From: Actinomadura sp. K4S16
Lineage (GTDB): Bacteria; Actinomycetota; Actinomycetes; Streptosporangiales; Streptosporangiaceae
Reading direction: 5' to 3'
Assembly (NCBI RefSeq): GCF_008327685.1
Contig: NZ_BDDE01000011.1
Span: forward strand, 186,001 to 250,000
Length of the DNA: 64,000 nucleotides
Program-made: the position numbers and the translations under genes
Notes under the pieces: generated by a model
What the model was told of the DNA's origin: nothing
What the model saw: only the letters and a program-made list of their open reading frames with translations
Databases searched by the model: none
Shown: positions 34,158 through 43,477 of the stretch, piece by piece
Position numbering within the stretch: the first letter of the stretch is position 1
Layout: each line of letters starts with the position of its first letter

Positions 34158-36659
34158 CTACTCGGTGGAGATCGCCTTGAGGACGTCCATGCGGCCCGCG
34201 CGCCACGCCGGCCAGAGCGCCGCCAGGACGCCGATGACCGCGGCGACCAGCAGGTAGACCACCAGGGTCCCGTACGGCACGGCGAGGACCCCGAGGCCCT
34301 TGTCGGCGAGGGCGTTCTGCAGCGCCGCGCCGAACGCCACCCCGATGCCCATGCCGAGCACCGCGCCGAAGACCGCGATCATGATGGACTCCAGCCGGAC
34401 CATGCGGCGCAGCTGCCGCCGGGAGATCCCGATCGCGCGCAGCAGCCCGATCTCCCGGGTGCGCTCGATCACCGACAGCGCCAGCGTGTTGATGACCCCG
34501 ACGGCCGCGATGATGACGGACATCACCAGCAGGATCGTCAGGAACGTCACGAACCCGTCGACCTGCTTGCGGGCATCGGCCTTCAGCGACGCCTGGTCGG
34601 ACACCTTCAGGTTCGGGTAGTCCTTCAGCGTCGACTCCAGCGCGCTCTTCGTCGCCGCCGACGGCGCCGAGGCGTCCACCACGACCGCGGCCACGGTCGG
34701 CTTCACCGTGTGCCGCAGGTGGGCCTGCTGGGAGATGAGCCGGGGACCGACCAGATCGCTCCTGGCGTACACCCCCGCCACCGTCAGCCGCTCGGTCCGT
34801 CCATCGGTGAACTGCACCGGGACCGCGGTCCCGACCTTCCAGCCGCGTGCCTTGGCGGTGGCCTCGTCCACCATGATCCCGGCGTCGCCGATGGCGGTGC
34901 CACCGGAGGTGATCTTCAGCCTGGCGGCCTTGGCGATCACCGCCACGTCGCCGGACATGTACCAGGCCTTCTTGTTGTCGATCTTGGCGTCGCCCTCGTA
35001 GGTCGAGGACGCGGAGGCCACTCCGGGCGTCGCCCCGATCTTCTGCACGGCCTCGGTGCTGATGCCGCCCGCGCCCTCGACCTCGACGAGGTAGTCGGCG
35101 CCGAACTGCGCGTCGACCTGCTCGTCGATCGAGGCCCGCATCGTCGCGCCCAGCACGTTGACCGTGGTGATCAGCGCCAGGCCGATCATCAGGGCCGACG
35201 CCGTCGCGGCGGTCCGGCGCGGGTTGCGCAGCGCGTTCTGCCGCGCGAGCCGGCCCGGCGAGCCCAGCAGCCGCGCGAACGGCGCGCCGAGCACCTTCAT
35301 CACCGGGACGCTGATCACCGGGGCGAGCATCGTGACGCCGATGAACACCGCGAACGCGCCCGCGCCCACCGGGATCGCCGGGTTGCCGCCGTTGCCGGCG
35401 AGCCCGGCGGCGATGAGGCCGGCGCCGACGAGGGTGAGCAGCGAGCCGAGCGCGACGCGGATCCGCAGCGACCGCTGCGGCAGCGCCACGTCGTCGCGCA
35501 TCGCCGCCACCGGCGGGATCTTCGCGGCGCGGCGGGCCGGGAAGTAGGCCGACACGACCGTCACCACGATGCCCACCGCGTACGACCAGATCACCGGGGT
35601 CGCGGTGAACGTCAGCCCGCCTTGCCCCGCGTCGCCCATCTGGGACTGCAGCAGGGACGCCAGGCCGGCGCCGGCCGCGAGGCCGAGGGTGGAGCCGACC
35701 ACGCCGACCGCGACGGCCTCGCCGATCACCGCGCGCGTGACCTGGGCGCGGGCCGCGCCGATCGCGCGCAGCAGCGCCAGCTCGCGGGTCCGCTGCGCGA
35801 CCAGCATCGAGAACGTGTTGAAGATGATGAAGGACCCGACGAAGATCGAGATCAGCGCGAACACGAGCAGGAACGTGCGGAAGAAGCTCATCATCGCCGC
35901 GATGTCGCTCTTGGACTCCTCGCGGAGCTTCTCGCCGGTGACGGCCTCCAGGTTCTGCGGCAGCGCCTTGGCGACCCGGTCGCGCAGCTCGGCCTGGGAC
36001 GGGCCGGTGGAGCCCATCTCGATGTCGCTGAAGTAGCCGGGCTTCAGCATCAGCCGCTGCGCGGTGGCGGTGTCGAAGCCGGTGAGGGTCGCGCCCATCA
36101 GGTTCCCGGCGTCGACCAGCCCGACGATCCGCATGCGGGCCGGCGGCCCCGCCGTGACGACGCGGGTGGTGTCGCCGACCTTCAGCTTGCCCTTCTCCGC
36201 GGTCCTGGTGTCGATGACGACCTCGTCCGGCCCCTGTGGGGCGCGGCCCGCCGCCAGGTCGTAGGTGCCGCCCGTCGTCCAGTTCGTTCCGATCTGTGGC
36301 GGCCCGTCCTGCGCCGTCCCGACGATCTTCCCGTCCTTGCCGACGACGGCCGCGTACCCGTTGACGTTGCCCTTGGGGTCCTTGACGCCGTCGATCCCCT
36401 GCAGGGTCTTCAGCACGGCCGCCGGCACCGGCTGCGCCGCCATGCCGTCGTCGTCGCCCTCGACGACCTTCTTGGCCCGCACGTCAACGGCCACGTTCGT
36501 GCCGATCCGGCTGAACAGCTCGTCGAACTGCTTGTTCATGCTGTCGGTGAAGATCAGCGTGCCGGCCACGAACGCGACGCCGAGGATCACCGCGACGGCC
36601 GTCAGCACCAGCCTGATCTTGTGCGCCGCGAGGTTGCGGAGCGTGACCTTGCCCATCAT
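34158..36659 (-). CDS. MacB/FtsX-type ABC exporter permease
   Basis: The 833-residue membrane protein has a first helix after MMGKVTLRNLAAHKIRLVL, then a large extracytoplasmic MacB-core-like domain (about residues 45-240), a block of three helices, and a second extracytoplasmic domain. It ends with three more FtsX helices, including the repeated motif ERTREIGLLRAIGISRRQ. This duplicated arrangement is typical of actinobacterial exporters of antimicrobial peptides or lipoproteins. The ATG overlaps the ATPase stop (ATGA). The kinase/regulator pair directly upstream on the same strand suggests envelope-stress or drug-triggered control. Confidence 0.88.
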   Translation of the reverse strand: MMGKVTLRNLAAHKIRLVLTAVAVILGVAFVAGTLIFTDSMNKQFDELFSRIGTNVAVDVRAKKVVEGDDDGMAAQPVPAAVLKTLQGIDGVKDPKGNVNGYAAVVGKDGKIVGTAQDGPPQIGTNWTTGGTYDLAAGRAPQGPDEVVIDTRTAEKGKLKVGDTTRVVTAGPPARMRIVGLVDAGNLMGATLTGFDTATAQRLMLKPGYFSDIEMGSTGPSQAELRDRVAKALPQNLEAVTGEKLREESKSDIAAMMSFFRTFLLVFALISIFVGSFIIFNTFSMLVAQRTRELALLRAIGAARAQVTRAVIGEAVAVGVVGSTLGLAAGAGLASLLQSQMGDAGQGGLTFTATPVIWSYAVGIVVTVVSAYFPARRAAKIPPVAAMRDDVALPQRSLRIRVALGSLLTLVGAGLIAAGLAGNGGNPAIPVGAGAFAVFIGVTMLAPVISVPVMKVLGAPFARLLGSPGRLARQNALRNPRRTAATASALMIGLALITTVNVLGATMRASIDEQVDAQFGADYLVEVEGAGGISTEAVQKIGATPGVASASSTYEGDAKIDNKKAWYMSGDVAVIAKAARLKITSGGTAIGDAGIMVDEATAKARGWKVGTAVPVQFTDGRTERLTVAGVYARSDLVGPRLISQQAHLRHTVKPTVAAVVVDASAPSAATKSALESTLKDYPNLKVSDQASLKADARKQVDGFVTFLTILLVMSVIIAAVGVINTLALSVIERTREIGLLRAIGISRRQLRRMVRLESIMIAVFGAVLGMGIGVAFGAALQNALADKGLGVLAVPYGTLVVYLLVAAVIGVLAALWPAWRAGRMDVLKAISTE

Positions 36660-37486
36660 CGCGCCGACACCCCGGATCCGGACGCGCCCGCGGGACGGGT
36701 GTCGTGGCCGCCGGCGTCGAAGCCCTTCATGCGCTCCAGCACCCGCTCGGCGGTCGGCTCGGCCATCGTGTCGACGATCTGGCCGTCGGACAGGAACAGC
36801 ACCTGGTCGGCGTAGGCGGCCGCGGACGGGTCGTGGGTGACCATCACGATGGTCTGCCCCATCCGCCGCACCGAGTCGCGCAGGAATCCGAGGACCTCGG
36901 CGCCCGAGCGCGAGTCCAGGTTCCCGGTCGGCTCGTCCGCGAAGATGATCTCAGGGCGGGAGGCCAGGGCGCGGGCGCACGCCACCCGCTGCTGCTGCCC
37001 GCCCGACAGCTCGGTGGGACGGTGCTTGAGCCGCGGCCGCAGCCCCACCGTCTCGATCACCTCGTCCAGCCACTTGGCGTCGGGCTTGCGCCCGGCTATG
37101 TCCATCGGCAGCGTGATGTTCTCCAGCGCCGTCAGCGTCGGCACCAGGTTGAATGCCTGGAAGATGAAGCCGATCTTGTCGCGGCGCAGCCGGGTGAGCT
37201 GCTTGTCCTTGAGGCGGGTCAGCTCGGTGTCGCCGATGAAGACCTGTCCGGAGTCCACCGAGTCCAGCCCCGCCATGCAGTGCATCAGCGTGGACTTGCC
37301 GGACCCGGAGGGGCCCATGATCGCGGTGAAGCGGCCGCGGGGAATGCCGACGGTGACCCCGTCGAGCGCGACGACCTGAGCGTCGCCGCGCCCGTACACC
37401 TTCGCGATCTGCTGGGTCCGAGCGGCGAAGTCGCCCGCCCCGGACGCGTGTGCCGCGCCGGCGGTCGATGGGGCGGTGTTCGTCAC
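36656..37486 (-). CDS. ABC exporter ATP-binding protein (MacB/LolD-like)
   Basis: The 276-residue ATPase has Walker A GPSGSGKST, the LolD/MacB-type Q loop FQAFNLVPTLTALENI, signature LSGGQQQR, Walker B IIFADEPTG and H-loop VMVTHDP. These motifs define exporters that work with FtsX-type permeases, here encoded by the overlapping next gene. A Gly/Ala-rich N-terminal extension of about 25 residues precedes the domain. AGGAG lies six bases before the GTG at 37486. No substrate can be inferred beyond peptides, lipids or antibiotics as for the family. Confidence 0.93.
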   Translation of the reverse strand: MTNTAPSTAGAAHASGAGDFAARTQQIAKVYGRGDAQVVALDGVTVGIPRGRFTAIMGPSGSGKSTLMHCMAGLDSVDSGQVFIGDTELTRLKDKQLTRLRRDKIGFIFQAFNLVPTLTALENITLPMDIAGRKPDAKWLDEVIETVGLRPRLKHRPTELSGGQQQRVACARALASRPEIIFADEPTGNLDSRSGAEVLGFLRDSVRRMGQTIVMVTHDPSAAAYADQVLFLSDGQIVDTMAEPTAERVLERMKGFDAGGHDTRPAGASGSGVSAR

Positions 37487-37726
37487 GGGAAACTCCTGTG
37501 GGTGAGTGAGCAGGAAACGTCCGGACCGCGCCGTGCCCCCGGCGATCCGACGTCCAAAACACTAGAAGGCGGACAAACCCGTTTCCTGGACCTCAGGAAC
37601 TGATTTGCCCGTCCACCCACGGCAGGAGAAAGGACCCCGCCGTCGTCCTACCGGAGTAGGCCTCCGCCGCCGAAGGTCAGGGGCGCCTCAGGGGCCGCCC
37701 CTGAAACCGGCCGCCCGCCCGGTGCG

Positions 37727-38407
37727 TCAGCTCTGGCCGGGCCTGCTCAGCCCCGTCTCGTAGGCGTACACCACGGCCTGCACGCGGTCCCGCAGGCCCA
37801 GCTTCGCCAGGACGTTCCCGACGTGCGTCTTCACCGTCGTCTCGCTCACCACGAGCTCGGCCGCGATCTCGGCGTTGGACTGGCCGCGGGCCACGTGCGA
37901 CAGCACCTCGCGCTCCCGCTGGGTCAGGGTGTCCAGCCCCGGCGGGGGCGCCGAGTCGCGGACGGACGGGAGCCGGTTGGCGAACTTGTCCAGCAGGCGC
38001 CGCGTCACCGACGGCGCCACGATCGCGTCGCCCTCCGCCACGATCCGGATCGCCTGCACGAGGTCCTCCGGCGGCGAGTCCTTGAGCAGGAACCCGCTCG
38101 CGCCCGCCCGGACCGCCTCGATCACGTACTCGTCCAGGTCGAACGTGGTGAGGATCAGCACCTTGGGGTCGTGCGAGGCCGCGCCCTCCCGGATGATCCG
38201 GCGGGTCGCCTCGATGCCGTCCACCCCCGGCATCCGGATGTCCATCAGCACCACGTCCGGCAGCAGCGACCGGGTCATCTCCACCGCCGCCGCGCCGTCC
38301 CCCGCCTCGCCGACGACGGCGATGTCGGCCTCCGCCTCCAGGATGAGCCGGAACCCCGTCCGCAGCAGCGGCTGGTCGTCGACGAGCAGCACTCGTACCG
38401 TGGTCAT
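37727..38407 (-). CDS. NarL/FixJ-type response regulator
   Basis: The 226-residue two-domain regulator has a receiver domain with the acidic pair LVDDQP, phospho-acceptor Asp56 in VVLMDIRMPG, Thr and Lys in LTTFD and LLKDSPP, and a LuxR-type helix-turn-helix (LTQREREVLSHVARGQSNAEI ending with ETTVKTHVGNVLAKL, about residues 160-215). The partner is the histidine kinase 115 bases upstream. The exporter genes 240 bases downstream on the same strand are the obvious candidate targets, as in many actinobacterial resistance modules. Confidence 0.93.
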   Translation of the reverse strand: MTTVRVLLVDDQPLLRTGFRLILEAEADIAVVGEAGDGAAAVEMTRSLLPDVVLMDIRMPGVDGIEATRRIIREGAASHDPKVLILTTFDLDEYVIEAVRAGASGFLLKDSPPEDLVQAIRIVAEGDAIVAPSVTRRLLDKFANRLPSVRDSAPPPGLDTLTQREREVLSHVARGQSNAEIAAELVVSETTVKTHVGNVLAKLGLRDRVQAVVYAYETGLSRPGQS

Positions 38408-38522
38408 CGGGCCGCCACCGCCGGCCGCCGTCCCGGACCGTTCATCGCCCTGCTCCTCGCCCTCACCGGACCGCCGCGTCCGCGGCGCTCCTGCCCAACC
38501 TACGGCCTCGCGCGGCCACGGC

Positions 38523-39746
38523 TCACGGCTCCAGCGGGAACCGGGCCCGCACGCCGAATCCGCCGCCGACCCGCGGCCCGATCTTCAATTCGCCACCGTA
38601 CAGCGCGACCCGCTCGTACATGCCGACCAGGCCGTGGCCCGGATTGTCGCCGTTGCCGGCCATGAACGTCGCGGTTCCGCGCCCGTCGTCCTCGATCTCC
38701 ACCGTCAGGTCGCGGTCGCCGTAGTACAGCCGCACCCAGGCCCGCGCCTGCGGCCCCGCGTGCTTCAGCGTGTTCGTCAGCGCCTCCTGGATCAGCCGGA
38801 ACGCCGCCACGTCCACGCCCGGGGACGGCGGCCGCGCCTCGCCCTCCATCCACAGCTGCACCGACAGGCCCGTCTCCCGCACGTGCTCCAGCAGCTCGCC
38901 GAGGTCGCCCAGGCCCGGCTGCGGCGCCAGCTCCCGGCCCGGCCGCTCGGTGTCGCGGTCGGTGCGCAGCACGCCCACGATCCGCCGCATCTCGCTCAGC
39001 GCGGTCCGCCCGACCTCCTCGATCGTCGACATCGCCTCGCGCGCGCTGCCCGGGTCCCGGTCGATGATCCGGCGCGCGGCGCCCGCCTGCACGGTCATCA
39101 CGCTCACGTGGTGCGCCACGACGTCGTGCAGCTCCCGGGCGATCCGGGACCGCTCCTCGACCCGTGCGGCCCGCGCGTCGGTGCCGCGCGCCCGCTCCAG
39201 CCGGGCGGCCCGGTCCTCGAGCTCGGCGAAGTAGGCCCGGCGCAGCCGCAGGTTGCGGCCCAGCACCCACACGCCGATCACCAGTGCGCAGTCGGTGATC
39301 AGTACCTCCGGCGCCGCCGACACCGGCAGCACCAGCAGGTACGTCAGGAAGTAGACGAACGCCGTCACGCCGCCGAGCGCGCTCTGCGCCAGCCCCCGGT
39401 GCGCCGCCACGCTGTAGACGGCCATCAGGAACGCCACGACGTCCGGCACCGACGGCGGGTAGTGCAACACCGCCATCACCAGCTCGCCGCTGATGATGAA
39501 CAGCAGCACGGGCATCGGGTGGCGGCGGCGCCACGTCAGCGCCATCGTCACCGCGGTGACGAGCAGCCCGTCCCAGACGTCCGGCGACCGGAAGCCCTCG
39601 TAGCTGTCGCCGGCGGGCAGCTCCTCCAGGAACAGCTGCGGCAACCCCACCGCCAGCAGGCCCACCGCGAGCAGCGCGTCGGCCGCCATCGGACGCGCCT
39701 GCAGCCAGGCGCGGAAGGCGTGGAGACCACGGATGCGGGGTGACAC
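38523..39746 (-). CDS. Sensor histidine kinase (HisKA_3 family)
   Basis: The 407-residue kinase has five or so membrane helices in the first 160 residues with almost no extracellular domain, a short coiled linker, the HisKA_3 dimerisation motif RSRIARELHDVVAHH with phospho-accepting His207, and a HATPase domain with EALTNTLKHA and DDGRGTATF. Such intramembrane-sensing kinases usually respond to envelope stress or antibiotics. GTG 39746 was chosen over GTG 39755 because it lies seven bases after a TAGGGT -10 box, matching the leaderless pattern of the region. Confidence 0.92.
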   Translation of the reverse strand: MSPRIRGLHAFRAWLQARPMAADALLAVGLLAVGLPQLFLEELPAGDSYEGFRSPDVWDGLLVTAVTMALTWRRRHPMPVLLFIISGELVMAVLHYPPSVPDVVAFLMAVYSVAAHRGLAQSALGGVTAFVYFLTYLLVLPVSAAPEVLITDCALVIGVWVLGRNLRLRRAYFAELEDRAARLERARGTDARAARVEERSRIARELHDVVAHHVSVMTVQAGAARRIIDRDPGSAREAMSTIEEVGRTALSEMRRIVGVLRTDRDTERPGRELAPQPGLGDLGELLEHVRETGLSVQLWMEGEARPPSPGVDVAAFRLIQEALTNTLKHAGPQARAWVRLYYGDRDLTVEIEDDGRGTATFMAGNGDNPGHGLVGMYERVALYGGELKIGPRVGGGFGVRARFPLEP

Positions 39747-39753
39747 GACACTC

Positions 39754-39759
39754 ACCCTA
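39754..39759 (-). promoter_or_regulatory. -10 box TAGGGT, leaderless kinase start
   Basis: On the minus strand TAGGGT ends seven bases before the GTG at 39746. Confidence 0.5.
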
Positions 39760-39842
39760 GGAGGCCGCGGCAGGTCCCGAGCCCTCCTGAACGCGGATCC
39801 GCGGTCCTCCCCAAGGATGACCCGGCCGCTCCGGGGGCGCTA

Positions 39843-40838
39843 CTAGAGATCGTCGTGCTCGCGCGCGCCGACCCCCGCGCGGGGGTCGGCCCGGCCGGCC
39901 CCCTCCAGGTCGGCGGGGGAGGGGCGGTCCACCGGGGCCGAGGGCAGCGGCGGGGGCGTGCCGCCGAACTCCGGGCAGCGCTCCTTGTGGTCGCACCAGT
40001 CGCACAGCCGGCCCGCGCGCGCCCGCCACTCGCCGGTCTCCATCGCCCGCCGGATCGCCTGCCACAGCGCCTCCACCTTGCGCTGCGTGGCGCGCAGGTC
40101 GGCCTCGTCCGGCTCGTAGCGCAGGATCTCGCCGTTGCCCAGGTACATCAGCTGCAGCAGCCGCGGCACCCGGCCGCGCAGCCGCCACAGCACCAGCGCG
40201 TAGAACTTCATCTGGAACAGCGCGCGCGCCTCGAAGTCGGCCCGGGGCGCCGTCCCGGTCTTGTAGTCGACGATCCGCACGTCGCCGCTGGGCGCCACGT
40301 CCACCCGGTCGATGTAGCCCCGCAGCTTCAGCCCCGAGTCCAGCACCGTCTCGACGAACAGCTCGCGCTCGGCCGGCTCCAGGCGCCGCGGGTCCTCGAG
40401 GGTGAAGTACCGCTCCACCATCCGCCGCGCCTGCGCCAGCCACTCCGCGTGCTCGGCCTCGCCGTCGGCGCCGTCCTCGAACAGCTCGGCCAGCTCCGGC
40501 TCGGCCTCGAGCAGCCGGTCCCACTCCGGCGCCAGCATCTCCAGCGCCGCCTCCGGCGTGCGCGCCCCGGTCGGCAGGTCGAACAGCCGCTCCAGCACCG
40601 CGTGCACCAGCGTCCCCCGCACGGCCGCCGCGCTCGGCCGCTCCGGGATCCGGTCGATCACCCGGAACCGGTACAGCAGCGGGCACGTCATGAAGTCGCC
40701 CGCGCGCGACGGCGACAACGACCCGACCACCACCGCGCCCCCCGCGCCTCCGCCCTCGTCCGCCCTGCGCGCGGGCGGAACGGACGTCCTGCCGCCGGCC
40801 TCGGTGCCGCCCGTCTCGGTCGTCTCGGTCGTCGTCAT
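39843..40838 (-). CDS. RecB-family PD-(D/E)XK nuclease with Fe-S cluster motif
   Basis: The 331-residue nuclease has an opening SLSPSRAGDFMTCPLLYRFR, GTLVHAVLERLF, a catalytic region ending in VRIVDYKTG (Asp and Lys of the PD-(D/E)XK core), and a C-terminal CDWCDHKERCPEFGG. Together with the N-terminal Cys in TCPLL, the three C-terminal Cys form the four-Cys pattern of Fe-S nucleases such as AddB and Cas4. It is expected to process DNA ends during repair. ATG 40838 gives the family N-terminus; a TAGTCT -10 box lies eight bases upstream, preceded by a partial match to the DNA-damage promoter used with PafBC. Confidence 0.88.
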   Translation of the reverse strand: MTTTETTETGGTEAGGRTSVPPARRADEGGGAGGAVVVGSLSPSRAGDFMTCPLLYRFRVIDRIPERPSAAAVRGTLVHAVLERLFDLPTGARTPEAALEMLAPEWDRLLEAEPELAELFEDGADGEAEHAEWLAQARRMVERYFTLEDPRRLEPAERELFVETVLDSGLKLRGYIDRVDVAPSGDVRIVDYKTGTAPRADFEARALFQMKFYALVLWRLRGRVPRLLQLMYLGNGEILRYEPDEADLRATQRKVEALWQAIRRAMETGEWRARAGRLCDWCDHKERCPEFGGTPPPLPSAPVDRPSPADLEGAGRADPRAGVGAREHDDL

Positions 40839-40846
40839 GGCACAGC

Positions 40847-40869
40847 AGACTAGGCGACACCCCCGACGG
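40847..40869 (-). promoter_or_regulatory. Leaderless promoter with PafBC-type (RecA-NDp-like) upstream element
   Basis: On the minus strand the order is CCGTCGGGG (40869-40861), eight bases, then TAGTCT (40852-40847). The published mycobacterial motif is TTGTCRGTG-N8-TAnnnT; six of nine bases agree and the spacing is exact. Confidence 0.35.
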
Positions 40870-40952
40870 AAATCCCGCACCCGCCGCCGTGCCCGGCCTC
40901 GCGGCGCCGGCGGACCCGCGCCGCCCGCGGGCGACCTGCACCGGCGGGGCCG

Positions 40953-40958
40953 TAGCAT
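40953..40958 (+). promoter_or_regulatory. -10 box TAGCAT, leaderless start
   Basis: TAGCAT ends seven bases before the GTG at 40966. Confidence 0.5.
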
Positions 40959-40965
40959 CGAGGGC

Positions 40966-42147
40966 GTGACACACAGCGCGCCCCCGACCGAGGACCGGAC
41001 CCCGGCCGGCGGCCGCGGTCCCGACGACGACCGCGCCGGACGCCCCGGCCTCCTCATGGGCCGGCCGTTCGGCGTGCCCGTCTACGTCTCGCCCAGCTGG
41101 TTCCTGGTCGCGGTCCTGGTCACCGTGATGTTCGAGGGCCAGGTCGACGGCGTCGTCAGCCGCCCGCTCAGCTACCTCGTCGCCTTCACCTACGCCGTCC
41201 TCCTGTACGGGTCGGTGTTCGTGCACGAACTGAGCCACGCCGTCACGGCGCGCGCGTTCGGGCTGCCCGTCCGCTCCGTCACCCTCCACATCCTCGGCGG
41301 CGAGACCTCCATCGAGCGCGAGGCCCCCACGCCCGGCCGCGAGTTCCTCATCGCCTTCGCCGGGCCGCTGGTCAACCTCGTCCTCGCCGGGCTCGGCCTG
41401 CTCGCCCACGCCGTCCTCCCGATGCCGGACGTCGCGCTGCTGCTCGTCGAGGCCCTCACCTTCGCCAACCTCCTCGTGGGGCTGTTCAACCTGCTGCCCG
41501 GCCTCCCGCTCGACGGCGGCCGGCTGGTGCGCGCGGTCGTCTGGAAGGTCACCGGCCGCAGCCGCAACGGCGCCGTCTTCGCCGGCTGGGTGGGCCGCGG
41601 CGTCGCGATCGCCTGCCTCTTCGCCGGCGCCTACCTCGCCACCTACAACACCGGAGAGGGCGGCGGCATCGGCTGGCTCGCCCTGCTCTGGTCGGCCCTC
41701 GTCGCCTCCTTCATCTGGGTGGGCGCCACGCAGTCCATCCGCGCGGAGCGCGTCCGCGACCGCATCCCGCTGCTGTCCGCGCGCCGCCTCGCCCGCCGCG
41801 CCACCCTCGTCACCGCCGACGTGCCGCTCGCCGAGGCCGTCCGCCGCGCCCGCGAGGACCACGCCGGCGCGATCGTCATCGCCGACCACGACGGCAGGCC
41901 TCTCGGCCTCGTCAGCGAGAAGGCCGTCACCGCCACCCCCGAGCACCGCCGCCCCTGGGTCAGCGCGGGCGACCTGTCGCGCGGCATCGACGACGGCCTC
42001 ACCCTGCCCGCCGACCTCTCCGGCGAGGAGCTCGTGGAGGCGCTGCGCAAGGCGCCCGCCTCGGAGTACCTCCTCGTGGAGCCCGACGGCCGCGTCTACG
42101 GCGTCCTCGCGGTCGCCGACGTCGACCGCGCCTTCGCCGGCATCTGA
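40966..42147 (+). CDS. Site-2 protease family zinc metalloprotease with CBS domains
   Basis: The 393-residue membrane protease has about six helices, the zinc motif HELSHAV in an early helix, the second metal-site segment NLLPGLPLDGGR (Asp in LDGGRL), and a C-terminal cytoplasmic CBS-domain pair (residues about 265-390). The order matches group III site-2 proteases of the Rip3 type, which cleave membrane-bound proteins within the bilayer, often anti-sigma factors. CBS domains usually sense adenine nucleotides. It lies divergent from the nuclease and before trmI, as commonly seen upstream of the proteasome genes. Confidence 0.9.
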   Translation: MTHSAPPTEDRTPAGGRGPDDDRAGRPGLLMGRPFGVPVYVSPSWFLVAVLVTVMFEGQVDGVVSRPLSYLVAFTYAVLLYGSVFVHELSHAVTARAFGLPVRSVTLHILGGETSIEREAPTPGREFLIAFAGPLVNLVLAGLGLLAHAVLPMPDVALLLVEALTFANLLVGLFNLLPGLPLDGGRLVRAVVWKVTGRSRNGAVFAGWVGRGVAIACLFAGAYLATYNTGEGGGIGWLALLWSALVASFIWVGATQSIRAERVRDRIPLLSARRLARRATLVTADVPLAEAVRRAREDHAGAIVIADHDGRPLGLVSEKAVTATPEHRRPWVSAGDLSRGIDDGLTLPADLSGEELVEALRKAPASEYLLVEPDGRVYGVLAVADVDRAFAGI

Positions 42148-42216
42148 CCCGTCCCGCCCCGCCCGGGCGGTGCTCAGACCGCCTGCGCGACGGACAGACC
42201 TGCCCGCGGCCGCCGC

Positions 42217-42222
42217 TAGCCT
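42217..42222 (+). promoter_or_regulatory. -10 box TAGCCT, leaderless start of trmI
   Basis: TAGCCT ends eight bases before the ATG at 42231. Confidence 0.5.
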
Positions 42223-42230
42223 TGACCTCC

Positions 42231-43232
42231 ATGAGCGAACCCCAGCCGAACGGCTCCGCACCGTCGCCCGGCCGCATCCCGCACGGCCCCTTCCGCCCCG
42301 GCGACCAGGTTCAGCTCACCGACCCCAAGGGCCGGATCAACACCATCACCCTCCAGCCGGGCAAGGTCTACCACTCGCACAAGGGCTCGGTCCCGCACGA
42401 CGAGATGATCGGCAGCCCCGAGGGGAGCGTCTTCCGCTCCAGCGGCGGCACCGAGTACCTGGCCTTCCGGCCGCTGCTCGCCGACTTCACCCTCCGCATG
42501 CCGCGCGGCGCCGCCGTCGTCTACCCCAAGGACGCCGCCCAGATCGTCGCGATGGCCGACATCTTCCCCGGCGCGCGCGTCGTGGAGGCCGGCGCCGGGT
42601 CCGGGGCCCTGACGTGCTTCCTGTTGCGGGCCGTCGGCGAGCACGGCCTCGTCTCCTCCTACGAGCGCCGGCCCGACTTCGCCGACATCGCGCGTGCGAA
42701 CGTCGAGAAGTTCTTCGGCGGCCCCCACCCCTCCTGGCGCCTCACGGTCGGCTCCCTGGAGGACGCCCTCGCCGAGACCGACGTCGACCGCGTCGTCCTG
42801 GACATGCTCGCGCCCTGGGAGACCCTCGACGCCGTCGCCAAGGCCCTCGTCCCGGGCGGCATGGTCTGCGCCTACATCGCCACCACCACCCAGATGTCGC
42901 GCGTCGTCGAGGACCTGCGCTCCCACGGCAGCTTCGCCGAGCCCTACGCCTTCGAGACGATGCTGCGCTCCTGGCACGTCGACGGGCTCGCCGTCCGCCC
43001 CGACCACCGCATGGTCGGCCACACCGGCTTCCTCGTGACCGCCCGCCGCCTCGCCGACGGCGTCACGCCGCCGGCCCGCCGCCGGCGCCCCGCGAAGGGC
43101 GCCCACCCCGCCCCGGACGATGCCCGTACCGCCTCCGGCGAGGCCCGCAAGGCCTCCGGCGAGGCCCGCACCGCCTCCGAGGACGCCGCGTCCGCCCCGG
43201 ACGCCGCGCCCGGCGGTCCCGCCGAGGCCTAG
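42231..43232 (+). CDS. trmI: tRNA (adenine-58-N1)-methyltransferase TrmI
   Basis: The 333-residue protein has the N-terminal beta domain with LQPGKVYHSHKGSVPHDE, the SAM-binding motif VVEAGAGSGALT, and the catalytic-site motif VVLDMLAPWE; this is the TrmI pattern. It makes m1A58 in the T-loop of tRNAs as a homotetramer. In actinobacteria the gene sits just upstream of the proteasomal ATPase, as here. The last 60 residues are a low-complexity tail with tandem copies of ASGEAR that lie outside the enzyme core. ATG 42231 is preferred over an in-frame upstream TTG because of the leaderless -10 box. Confidence 0.93.
   Translation: MSEPQPNGSAPSPGRIPHGPFRPGDQVQLTDPKGRINTITLQPGKVYHSHKGSVPHDEMIGSPEGSVFRSSGGTEYLAFRPLLADFTLRMPRGAAVVYPKDAAQIVAMADIFPGARVVEAGAGSGALTCFLLRAVGEHGLVSSYERRPDFADIARANVEKFFGGPHPSWRLTVGSLEDALAETDVDRVVLDMLAPWETLDAVAKALVPGGMVCAYIATTTQMSRVVEDLRSHGSFAEPYAFETMLRSWHVDGLAVRPDHRMVGHTGFLVTARRLADGVTPPARRRRPAKGAHPAPDDARTASGEARKASGEARTASEDAASAPDAAPGGPAEA
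43131..43169 (+). repeat. 21-bp tandem repeat in the trmI tail
   Basis: An 18-base unit starting GCCTCCGGCGAGG occurs at 43131-43148 and 43152-43169, encoding ASGEAR twice, with a degenerate third start after it. Confidence 0.8.
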
Positions 43233-43477
43233 ATCACATTAGCTCCGCGCCCATCCACCGGACTCGGCAAACGCCGTGCCACGACACGCCCGGGATCACG
43301 AACCCGCAGGTCCAGGCGTCGTAAGCCCCCGCCCCGCGGTACCTCCACGGCACCTCTGCCAACCCTCCCGGAAGACCCCCGCACGACACGAACACCGAAT
43401 GGGCAGGTTACGGAAGCCCTCCAGATAGGTAGGGTCTCAGTAGGTCGTCGGCTCTCTTCGTGAGGAGGTGGCGGGGC

